A stretch of DNA of 64,000 nt. Source: Omphiscola glabra. Taxonomy: Eukaryota > Mollusca > Gastropoda > Lymnaeidae. Under the pieces are notes generated by a model that was not told the origin of the DNA, ran no database searches, and saw nothing but the letters and a program-made list of their open reading frames with translations. Made by a program: the position numbers and the translations under genes. The stretch lies in NCBI GenBank assembly GCA_964017045.1, contig OZ024808.1, positions 30,359,949 to 30,423,948 of the forward strand, written 5' to 3'. Below are positions 14,101-26,100 of the stretch, one piece after another. How positions within the stretch are numbered: position 1 is the stretch's first letter; each line of letters opens with the position of its first letter.

Positions 14101-17100
14101 TCTTCCCTAGAACGTTAACAATCTTCCTATAATGTTAAAAATCTTCTCTTTACCGCTAACAATCTTCCCTAGAACGTTAACAATCTTCCTATAATGTTAA
14201 CAATCTTCCTTATTATGTTATCAATCTTCCCTATAATGTTGACAAACTTTCCTTTGTCCCAAAGAGAAGCACATATTTGAATCCCCCAGACTCTGTTGTC
14301 ATTTGAATCTAGTAAGTTTGCAATCAACCATGTATTACATTTCCCCAATTTATACAAGCAACTACCTTATCAGAATTTTTTTGTTTTGTTTTTTACATAC
14401 ATTTTTCTTCCTCATTCATCGTCAAAAAAAATGAATTAAAGTTGATTTTAGGTAATTCATGTGTTAAGAAAACATTTGTTAAGATAAGACTTGGTAATAA
14501 AACATTTGCTAAAAAAAATTTGTTAAGAAAACATTCTCAAATTTGATTCCATTAATAAATTAATACATATTTATATATATGTTTCTTAAAATAATTTGTA
14601 AAAATAAAAATATAGCTTGGTCTGAAACAAATCCATGCGTGAACAAACATTTAACAAAAAGATACACATGTGCACAAACATTTGACAAACAGATGCACAT
14701 GTGCACAAACATTTGACAAACAGATGCACCTGTGCACAAATATTTGACAAACAGATGCACATGTGCACATACATTTGACAAACAGGTGCACATGTGTACA
14801 AATATTTGACAAACAGATGCACATGTGCACAAACATTTGACAAAAAGATGCACATTTGCACAAACATTTGACAAACAGATGCACGTGTGCACAAAAATTT
14901 GACAAACAGATGCACCTGTGCACAAATATTTGACAAACAGATGCACATGTGCACACACATTTGACAAACAGGTGCACATGTGTACAAATATTTGACAAAC
15001 AGATGCACATGTGCACAAACATTTGACAAGAAGACTTTTCATCTGCTTATTCTCAGTCCTTGTGTTCAACAACTGCAAAACGTGATAGGCCCAATTAGTC
15101 TGTGACAGATTGCTTCCCTTTACCTCATCTACTAGCTTTTGATGTCAACCAGAGTTTGAATGGATTTAATAATGTGGATACAAAAATAGAGTGTCATTAT
15201 TTTTTTTAATAGACTAATTTTTAACACTGAAGATGAACAAATTTATATAATTTGATTTAGACAAAATAATTGTATTAATATGCTTTGGACCATAAAATTT
15301 GGATCATATGATTTGGACCATAAAATCTGTATTATATGATTTGGACCACAAAATTGGATCATAGGATTTGGACCATCATTTTTGCATAATAGGATTTCGA
15401 CAACAAATTTTGCGTCATAGGATTTAGACCATAAAATTTAGAAAATAAGATTTAGACTGATGTAAAAACAATTTCACTTTACCACCAACGATCCCAGGCT
15501 TCTCTTTCTCCCTTAATGTGTTCATCTTCTAACAAGTGTTTAATGTGTTCATCTGTTAACACGTGCTTAATGTGTTCATCTGTTAACACGTGTAGGACGA
15601 TGAGCTGTACGTCCAGTGCGTTGGCACAGGGGGCAACACATCTGTAACGTTTTTCACACCTTCATCCGTGCCGGGGTCACAGAGCGTGTCCAACCAAGCA
15701 GTCGTGGTTACGGCCAATCAAACCTACAACCATATTTGTCCAAGTGAGTTGGTTTTTGTTCAAATTATTCAAACAAGTAACTTAGATCTGTAATGATCCA
15801 TAAAGGCTGCTGTAAAATACAAAAAACAAGCCAAGTCAAATGTTCATATATTCTGTCTAGACACGACCAACTCGGTCATTGTTCGTTGACCATCAGACTA
15901 TTTAAAAAACCATTCGAAATTAATTTGGAATTTCTGGTTTAGTTTTTACTTGGTTTCGGTCCTGCATCTCCGATAGAATGCAGACGGTCCCTGTTGATGG
16001 CAATCTCTCCGGTAGTGCTGACTTGCTGTACGGAGTGCCACAGGGGTCACGTTTTGGGTCCCGTCCTATTCACAATGTATACCAGGCCACTTCTCCTCCT
16101 GCTCGAGAGACATGCTGTTGAGAGCCAGTCATTCGCAATATACCGACGATTCAGGCCTTCAAATAAGCGCTCAAAGCACATCTCTTTAAACACTACTTTC
16201 CCGACTGATTCCCCCCAATTGCCGATAAAAAATGCCGCTGGTTGTTGTCCATGGCTTGACATGTAAGAGTTCTGGGGTGGGTGGTGTTAATATAAATGTG
16301 CTTTTTGTTTCGTTGTTATATATTTGTTTTTTTATTTAAATAAGAGGTTTTTTTTTAATGGCATGATTATATTTGCTAATATTTTTATGTACAGCGCTGT
16401 GAGCCCAGGCTTAGACTAGGGTCCCGAGCAATATAAGACCACTAATAATAATAATTATTATAAAATTCTCTTTAGACCCTACCAACCCAATCAATGTTCG
16501 TATATTTGGGAGTCCGGACAATGACACGTACGGCATGGGGTACGTCCAAGTACTGCTCAACGGAAACTGGGTCTTCGTCTGCCAGGAGGACTGGAACGAG
16601 GCGGCCGCCATTGTGTTCTGCAGAGAGATCTGTTTCTCGTTAGTAGCGATATTCTTAGTTCTTAAACGAGCCATTCTTATTGTATTCTTAAACAAGCCAT
16701 TCTAATTGTATTCTTAAACAAGCAATTCTAATTGTATTCTTAAACAAGCCATTCTAATTGTATTCTTAAACGAGCCATTCTTATTTTTTAAATTGTGAAA
16801 TCTTTGAATTAAGCGAATCAATGACTACATATTGAGCCAAATAAGTTTTTTTTATTTCATGCTTAAAATGGTTTCTTCTATTTTCTTTTGCACTAAACGC
16901 TCAATTTGAACATTCTTGTACTGACATCTTTGAAATCATCGTCCGGCAGGCAATTGTCATCATCTGCCAACTTCGTACCCAGGCCAGGAATCGTGAGAAA
17001 CTACATTGCCAACCCCATCAATCCCTTAGTTCAAATGTCAAATGTCAGATGCACAGGAAGTGAGTCAAGCATCTTGAACTGCGCATACAGCAACACGTCT

Positions 17101-20100
17101 GGACTGTGCCTGTCTGTCAGTCAGCCCACACTAGCCGGGGTACAGTGTCTTCCCCAGAACGATACCAAAGGTACCTTTAACAAGACAACTAACCTCTATG
17201 TTTTTTTATAAAATCTGATAGCCAAGTTTCCTGTATAATATGTCATACATATTTCTTCCATCTTGTAGTTTAAAAACGTGGTTACCTTTACGTCTGCACA
17301 GTGGCGGATTAAAATTTTGGAGCCGTGGCGCAGACAGCGGAATAAAACAAAAGTAGGATCTCTAACCGCTGCGAACAAAAAGATATGCAACAATAAAAAA
17401 TATTCAACAAAATGTATTTTACGAAAATAAAAAACTGTGATAGCATTATACTTGGCTTGTCATTCCTTGTAAAAATAGTTTTACTGTTCTTTATTTTGTT
17501 TACCAAATTCTGGTATCCCTTCCGTCGCTATTAAAAAATGTGTTTAAGATCAAGATTTACCAAGAATTTTAACTGAATGCTCAAAAAAATTAAATGTATC
17601 CCGCTGTTCTGGCCAGCTGTTTATCTCATAGAAATAAATGTATCCCGCTGTACTGGTCAGCTGTTTATCTCATAGAAATAAATGTATCCCGCTGTTCTGG
17701 CCAGCTGTTTATCTCATAGAAAAAAATGTATCCCGCTGTACTGGCCAGCTGTTTATCTCATAGAAATAAATGTATCCCGCTATTCTGGCCAGCTGTTTAT
17801 CTCATAGAAATAAATGTATCCCGCGGTTCTGGACAGCTGATTATCTCATAGAAATAAATGTATCTCGCTGTACTGGCCAGAAGTTATAGTCAAACATGAT
17901 TTTAATCCGTTGCACATGACAGAAGAATCTCATCAATCTGAGTTCCAACCAAATATTGGGTAGATAAACAAGTGAATATACATTAGCATCGTCTTTGATA
18001 TCATGACCTTTTGGTATACATGTAGCGACTTTTAAGGAGCTTATGATTTTCTATTTCTGTCAACGGCAGCTATTTTCTTTTATTTAGAACGCGAGTGTAG
18101 CCATCACTCAAAAATTTGTTGGTTTTTTTTACAAATTATTTTCTTGACTCTATTATTGTGGTGATGTTGTGGTACTGCTTTGGGAGAAATTTAAAAATTG
18201 ATACAAAATCTACCATTTTCTAAATTTCTTAAAAAGGCTCGAATTCTTTGACGACATTGCCAACCGCAAACAAAGACAGCGACATCAACTATGACATATC
18301 AAAGTGCCAATATCAAACCATTGTCATTTCCTTTAAGACAGCACTTGTGCCAGTGGTCAGTTACTTTGTTTAGATTAAGGGTTATCAATCTGTGGGTCAC
18401 GACCCCTTTGAGGGGATCGCACGACCTTTTCCCTAGAGGTCGGCTAAGACCATATAAAAACACATATGCTCTACAGTTATGAAGGAGCCACGAAAATAAT
18501 GTTGTGGCTGGGGGTCGCCACAACATGAGGAACTGCATTAAAGGGTCGCAGCATTAGGAAGGTTGAGAACCACTGGTTTGGAAGGTTTAATGAGAAATAA
18601 TAAAAGAAATATGCAAATATTCAATAAGTACATGGTGATATCTTTTTAACTAACTCATTAATTTCAGTTTTTCAAGCTTTCCTAAAATATTAGAACATCA
18701 GATATAAGTATGTGTGCTTCTTCTTCAAATTAAACCAAAACCAATTTCAGCTGTACCCTACCCTGACATAGCCTTAAACCAAAACGTATTTCAGCTGTAC
18801 CCTACCCTGACATATCCTTAAACCAAAACGTATTTCAGCTGTACCCTACCCTGACATATCCTTAAACCAAAACTTATTTCAGTTGTACCCTACCCTGATA
18901 TATACTCAAACCAAAACCTATTTCAGCTGTACCCTGCCCTCACATATACTTAAACCAAAACCTATTTCAGCTGTACCCTACCCTGACATATCCTTAAATC
19001 AAAACCTATTTCAGCGGTTCCCTACCCTGACATCTCCTGCAGCGATGGATTCTTGACGGCCATCTTCCCTCAGTCCAGGTTCCCCTCCATGGGCCTCAGC
19101 AACGTCGACTTCCTCCCAGTTCCGCCCTCGACTTGCTATCAGAAAACGTATAATGGCTCCAGCATCAAGGCGTCAGTCTCTCTAGATTCTGGATGCGGCA
19201 CCACACTGAAAGTAAGTCATACGACACCTGTAGGCGGGGGCGTGCACATCATTTTTTTGCACCCGAGAAAATGATAATTTTGGGCTCCGTAAATTTCAAG
19301 TTAATTGGATAAAGAAAAAATCCACCCATAGGGGAGGGCCCCAAGTAATTTACTCGGTTGATCCGCCTTTGTACGGCCCTGCCTGTCATCTACACAGCTA
19401 AGAATGACATATCATCACGGCAGTTGAGAGTTGGATTGCGGGGACATATTGCTACAGGGTAACTTGATGTGGCTACATGAAGATTTGATGTGGCTACATG
19501 AAGATTTGATGTGGCTACATGAAGATTTGATGTGGCTACATGAAGATTTGATGTGGTTACATGAAGATTTGATGTAGCTACATGAAGATTTGATGTGGCT
19601 ACATGAAGATTTGATGTGGCTACATGAAGATTTGATGTGGCTACATGAAGATTTGATGTGACTACATGAAGATTTGATGTGGCTACATGAAGATTTGATG
19701 TGGCTACATGAAGATTTGATGTGGCTATCTAAATTTTTTATTTCTTTCATAGTCGGTTGAAATAATATCGTTAACAGTTAAATATGACTAAATTCAAAAG
19801 CAATTTCTTATGACATAACAAGAAAATTATGTTTGCGTTATTAAAATTAATGGATGTTATTTTAACAATTAAGGACTCTAAATACGAATCAAATTGTTTT
19901 TAAAAAAGCCTTATGAACATATACAGTCCTAACGATTGTCTTTAATTTACAGGACAATAGTACTCACATCACATACGAGTATGTGATCAGATACGCTTGG
20001 CTGAATAGCCAGACAGCAGCCTACCAGTACATCAACCAGAGGTAAATGTAATATTATATCATCCAGTGGTAAGTGAAACATTACATCATCCAGTGGTAAG

Positions 20101-23100
20101 TGAAACATTACATCATCCAGAGGTAAGTGTAACATTACATCATCCATTTGTGAGTGTAACATAACATCATTTTCTATCTAAAGTCATTGAAAAACTAGTT
20201 CTGAAACAGCTTTTTGCTTACTTAAAGACCACTCTCTTCTCAGTCCTAATCAGTCAGTCTATAGACCTTTCCACAGCACTGACACAGCTCTCTTCTCAGT
20301 CCTAATCAGTCAGTCTATAGACCTTTCCACAGCACAGAGACAGCTCTCTTGAGAGTCACCAATGACCTCTTGCTCGCATTTGACAGCGGTAATGTCTACA
20401 TCCTGATCCTCTTAGATCTCAATGCGGTCTTTGACACTGATAACCATGGAACCCTTTACAAAGCCATTGAAAATTTTTTTGGCATTTCTGGTTCTGTTTT
20501 GTCTTGGTTTAGGTCGTTCCTCTCCGATAGAACGCAGGCGGTCTCTATCGATGACTGTTTCTCCGGCAGTGCTGATTTGGTGTACGGAGTGCCACAGGGG
20601 TCAGTTTTGCGCCCGGTTCTATTCACATTGTATACCAGGCCACTGCTCCTCTTGCTTGGGAGGCATGCTGTTGAGAGGCAGTCATTCGCAGATGACACGC
20701 AGCTATACAAGCAAAACAATCACTCTTTTGTTGATTCCGCTGTCCAGACTTTGCAGGAGTGCATTGGTGATGTAAAGTCTTGGATGTCACTCAACAAGTT
20801 GAAGCTTAATGATGACAAAATGGAAGCACTCCTCATTCAAAATCACAAATCATCCTCTACCTCAAATCTCCCCAACTCGTTTCAAGTAGGTATCACCGAC
20901 ATACAGTTTACACCCTCTGCTAGGAATCTTGGTTATATTCTGTCTAACAACATGTCTCTTGATAAACATATCTCTCACATTTGTCGTTCTGCATACACCG
21001 CTATCCGTCAGATCAGCTCCATTCGCCACTACCTCACAGTTAGCGCAACACAAACACTAGTCTGTGCTCGTGTTCTCTCTCATCTTGACTATTGCAACTC
21101 TTTTCTGTCAGGTTCACCAAAACACTTCATAGAAAAACTACAAAGGGTTCAAAATTCAGCTGCTAGGCTAGTTCTAACGGCAAAAAAACGTGATCATGTC
21201 ACTCCACTACTCCACTCACTTCATTGGCGTCCTATATACCCACGCATTGATTAAAAACCGTCTGTTCTCTGTGATAACTTTTTCTCAGATTCCTGCCCTT
21301 CCTATCTGACCGAACTTCTTTCTGTCTATTCACCCCTTCGACAGCTTCGCTCCTCCGCAGACACGCGTATTCTGTCCATTGGTAAGACACGTACTAAAAC
21401 ATAAGGTGAACGATCTGTCTCTTTCTGCGCCCCCAAACAATGGAATTCTCTTCCACTACACATCCGCAATATACCAACCACAATATACCAACCACACAGG
21501 CCTTCAAAACTGCACTCAAAACACATCTCTTTAAACTCTATTACCCCGACTGATTCCTCAAATCTGACCGATAAACGATGCTGCTGGCCGCCGTCAATGG
21601 CTTCACATGTAAAAGTTCTGGAATGGGTGGGGTGAATATGGATTTGTTTTTGTTTTGTCTCTATACAGCTGTTCTTTATTACTTGAATGTATTTTGTTTT
21701 ATTGTTACGATTGTGTTTCTTTCGCTAATATTTTTATGTACAGAGTGGTGAGCACGGCACTAGGCTGGGGTACCACGCTATATAAGACAACATAAAATAA
21801 TAATAATCCAGAGATAAGTGTAACATTACATCATCCAGAGGTAAGTGTAACATTACACCCTCATAGGTAAGTGTAACATTACATCTTCCAAATGTAAGTG
21901 TAACATTACATCATCTAGAGGTAAGTGTAACATCATATTTTTCACTGCATTTAACATTTATTTAACAAGTTAAATAAATTATAGTTAATGTATTTTAAAG
22001 CAAGGGATCTCACAGTTTGATATGTTGGGCCATAATAAGCTTTCTAAATTTAATGACAATTTCGAGATAAATGCTTCGAGTTCGTAAAGAACTTCACATC
22101 ACGTGACCATAAAAATATTAGAAACAGAATACTATAATATGTATAAAATGTTGTTTCCTTTCGTTCTATACGAATTTGTTCTCACAAAAAGAATTGTAAT
22201 TTCATCACATTCAATTCCTTAGCTAGACATTACCTTTACTTTTTGTTTTTGTTAAAATGGGGCTACAATCGCTAAAGAAATCTGACTTGAAATGCTCATA
22301 TAGAAGTTACTCTTGATCTAACTCACCTTTTTTGCATGTCTAAGAATGGAGAGATAAGAGTTTTTTCTTCTTCTTTTTATCAATTCTACTAATGACGTCA
22401 TCGTATGTGGTATCCAACTTCAGGTATCAGTTGGTCTGCTCCATTCCAAAGATCAACACCGTCACCAACCGTTACCAGCCCTTCACTCTGTCTCCCCTGA
22501 CATCGCTGTATGAGCAGTACAACATGTCGGTAAGTTGTAGCGTTACAGCTCAAATTTTGTTCGGAAAAAAACTGAAACAAGGCCTGAAATGCCAAATTTT
22601 AACAATTTAATACAAATCGTTTTCTTCTTAAACTCTATCAAAAAGAAGCGAACCAGATTCACGCACAGTTACAAACCAAGCCAAACACGTACATCTATAG
22701 AATAATACTTCTGAATAAGATTCACGCACAGTTACAAACCAAGCCAAACACGTACATCTATATAGGACAATACTTCTTTCAACCTTCTAGTTGAGACTCG
22801 AACTCTACACGTCTGACTCATTCACAAACCTGCTACCAAACACCGGTTCTGTTTACCTGATCGAGGTGGGCACTTGGATTAACGCCGCCATCGTCATGGA
22901 CAACCCTGACCCCAGGCTCAAGCTCATTAATGTCAACGTGGACGCCCTGCCCGTGGTGCCGACAGTAGGGGCGATCACCGTGGAGAGGCTGATCACTGAC
23001 AAGTAAGGACTTAGCTTCCTAAGAGCCGATGTCAGATACCTGTGTTTGTGGCCCTTCCATAGCTTCCTAAGAGCCAATGTCAGATACCTGTGTTTGTGGC

Positions 23101-26100
23101 CCTTCCATAGCTTCCTAAGAGCCGATGTCAGATACCTGTGTTTGTGGCCCTTCCATAGCTTCCTAAGAGCCGATAAACCGATACCTGTGTTTTTTACCCT
23201 TCCATAGCTTCCTAAGAGCCAATGTCAGATACCTGTGTTTTTGGCCCTTCCATAGCTTCCTAAAAGCAAATGGCAGATACTTGTGTTTTTGACCCTTCCA
23301 TGGCTTCCTAAGAGCCAACTGGTAGATACTTGTGGTTTTAGCCCTTTCCTGTCAATATAATATTTCTTTTAAACTAAATTGAACTAAAACGCTTCATTGC
23401 ACAGCCGTCATTTTAATTAATTACATTTTTGGCTTTTGGCATAAACTTAGTTAATGAATAAAATAATTGTGATTGGAACGCACCTGCCAACAATCAATAA
23501 CTACAATTTTCTAGGTATGTAAATATGTCTAGGTATGTAAATATGTCTAGGTATGTAAATATGTCTAGGTATGTAGATATTTCTAGGTATGTAGATATGT
23601 CTAGGTATGTAGATATGTCTAGGTATGTAAATATGTCTAGGTATGTAAATATGTCTAGGTATGTAAATATGTCTAGGTATGTAGATATTTCTAGGTATGT
23701 AAATATGTCTAGGTATGTAGATATGTCTAGGTATGTAAATATGTCTAGGTATGTAGATATGTCTAGGTATGTAAATATGTCTAGGTATGTAAATATGTCT
23801 AGGTATGTAGATATGTCTAGGTATGTAAATATGTCTAGGTATGTAGATATGTCTAGGTATGTAAATATGTCTAGGTATGTAGATATGTCTAGGTATGTAA
23901 ATATGTCTAGGTATGTAGATATGTCTAGGTATGTAAATATGTCTAGGTATGTAAATATGTCTAGGTATGTAAATATGTCTAGGTATGTAAATATGTCTAG
24001 GTATGTAAATATGTCTAGGTATGTAAATATGGTCTGTTCAATAGGATGCAACATAAATTTACGATAGCTGTGCGAAAAAATATTTTAAAAATATAACGCA
24101 TATGCGTTTGTTGCGTAATATGTTTTTTTATGTAAATAGCCTCTATGTAAATATGATGCAATACATCTGTGGAGTAACATAGATTTTGAAATTAGAATAT
24201 TAATATATTTCAGTGGCTTGGAATAAGTGTGGGATGGTGTATCTAAGGGCTGAGCACTATTTGGGATTCGTACCAACTGTGTTATTTATATGCATGTTCT
24301 GTCAAGTAAATTTAGTAGATGGGAAGTTCACGCATTACCACCACCAATGTGATGTGGGCTATAACTAGTACACACATGATGTCGAATCACTTTAAAAGCA
24401 ATGAAACTCAACTGATAATTATTCTTTACGCAGCTAGTTTGCAAGTGTTCTGACCATGTTAGTGCAGACAGTGTTGAACGTTTGAAGAGATGATTACATA
24501 TGCACCCTTGGTTATATGGAATTTACAAGAAAATGGTCAACTCAACAGATGTTTTATAACTTAATTTGGGCCTAAGAAATATGACTCTACGTATGTAGTT
24601 GCTACTTTAACAAACCAACTCTTATATGGATGATATAATATTCGTCTTCCATTTCCAGATGTCCAACCCAAAGTTCACTGACCATGTATGACATAAACAA
24701 TCACAAACAAGGTTTCCGGTTCCAAGCTATCATCTTCCCGGGGTACAGCATGGTGTATCTTCGGGCCACCGCCACCATTTGTCTTACTTCGGATACTAGG
24801 TACGCAGCTTGTATACATTGGTTACTTATGCAGTGACAACACATTTTAAGTAGCAAGGTTTGCAAACAGTGACACAATAATGTCTTCATACAAGCAGCAC
24901 ATTAAGTCATTTAGAAAAACAATTGTACTGAACTGCGTTTAATTCTGTCGAACACTTAATATTTGACTATCACTATGCAGCCTTGCTTGAAACACTTAAT
25001 ATTTGACAATCATTCTGTAGCCTTCCCTGCGCTCGGATCTGTGGCCTGGCCAGTGGACGAAGGAAGAGAGAGGCGGGAGACACATCAATAGACAAACTTG
25101 TCCAGTCAAAGACCATTGTGTTGGTGGACGGGAACAGCGAAGGTACGAAGGCGTGTCTGAAAATATGTCCTTTGAATGGTGACGTCATTGTCACACGGGG
25201 TTTTCGGAAGGTATCAACAGGGGCGCGCCCTGATTAAATGCCACCCGGGATGAACTCTAAAAAGGGAGCCACCTAACACACACACATAATTAATCAATGT
25301 TATAAAAATATCCTATATTTTTCGCACCAATTACATCACCAATGAACTCACCAATTATCTTTCTCCCCTGCGTACTCAATGTGTTGCTAATGTGTTGCTA
25401 ATGTATACTAATTTAGATGTATGAACTAGTTAGGCCCTGCCCCCCAAACCAACTGTAGATTAGCAAACATAGACTTCAAGGAAAATGATGTGGATTATAG
25501 TTATTATTTAATCAAGTGTAACAATTTAAAGAACATGTTGTTTTGGCTGAAAGCTGACACGATTGCCGTTAAGACAGTCTAGGCTCAGGCCGCTGATGCC
25601 ATTCCTTATGGATGATTTTCATTCGGATGAAAGATTTGTCCAGCTAGGTATAGAGAGACCATTTGAACGTGTGAATGGTGTCAGTAGGTCAGTAGAGAAA
25701 GCCCCGCTTATTTAAAGACGCTGATAGTTCCGTAAACAACAGCGCTCCGAAAATTGGCTTATTTTAAAATGATTTTACCACGGTAAACTAATGTCACTTG
25801 CGGCACAAGATACCCTAAAAAAATAGAAGTATACATCGAACATAGTGGAATAATTGATTGATGAAGGAGGGATAACTGGTGTCCCGGGGAGATAATCAAG
25901 TCATGTGATGAGTTGCAATATATTTAATTTGAGGTGTTTTAAACTCTTAGAATGTCTTCTAAGAACTTTCTATTCTAAGAACTTTCTATTCTAAGAAATG
26001 TCTATTCTAAGAACTTTCTAAGAAACACTTATTATAACCATTTTTTATGCATTTGGTAAAGACTTACGCATACATCTCTCAGAATATCAACGTCTGAAAG

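Noticed and set aside
14560..15078. Three overlapping minus-strand frames rich in cysteine
   Set aside because: All come from one 31-bp array; three frames give shifted versions of the same repeat.
16047..16266. Small genes on both strands of this segment
   Set aside because: It is an internally deleted LINE copy; frames are remnants of reverse transcriptase.
23494..24067. Frames of about 180 codons on both strands
   Set aside because: Product of the 18-bp array; no splice, start or composition support.
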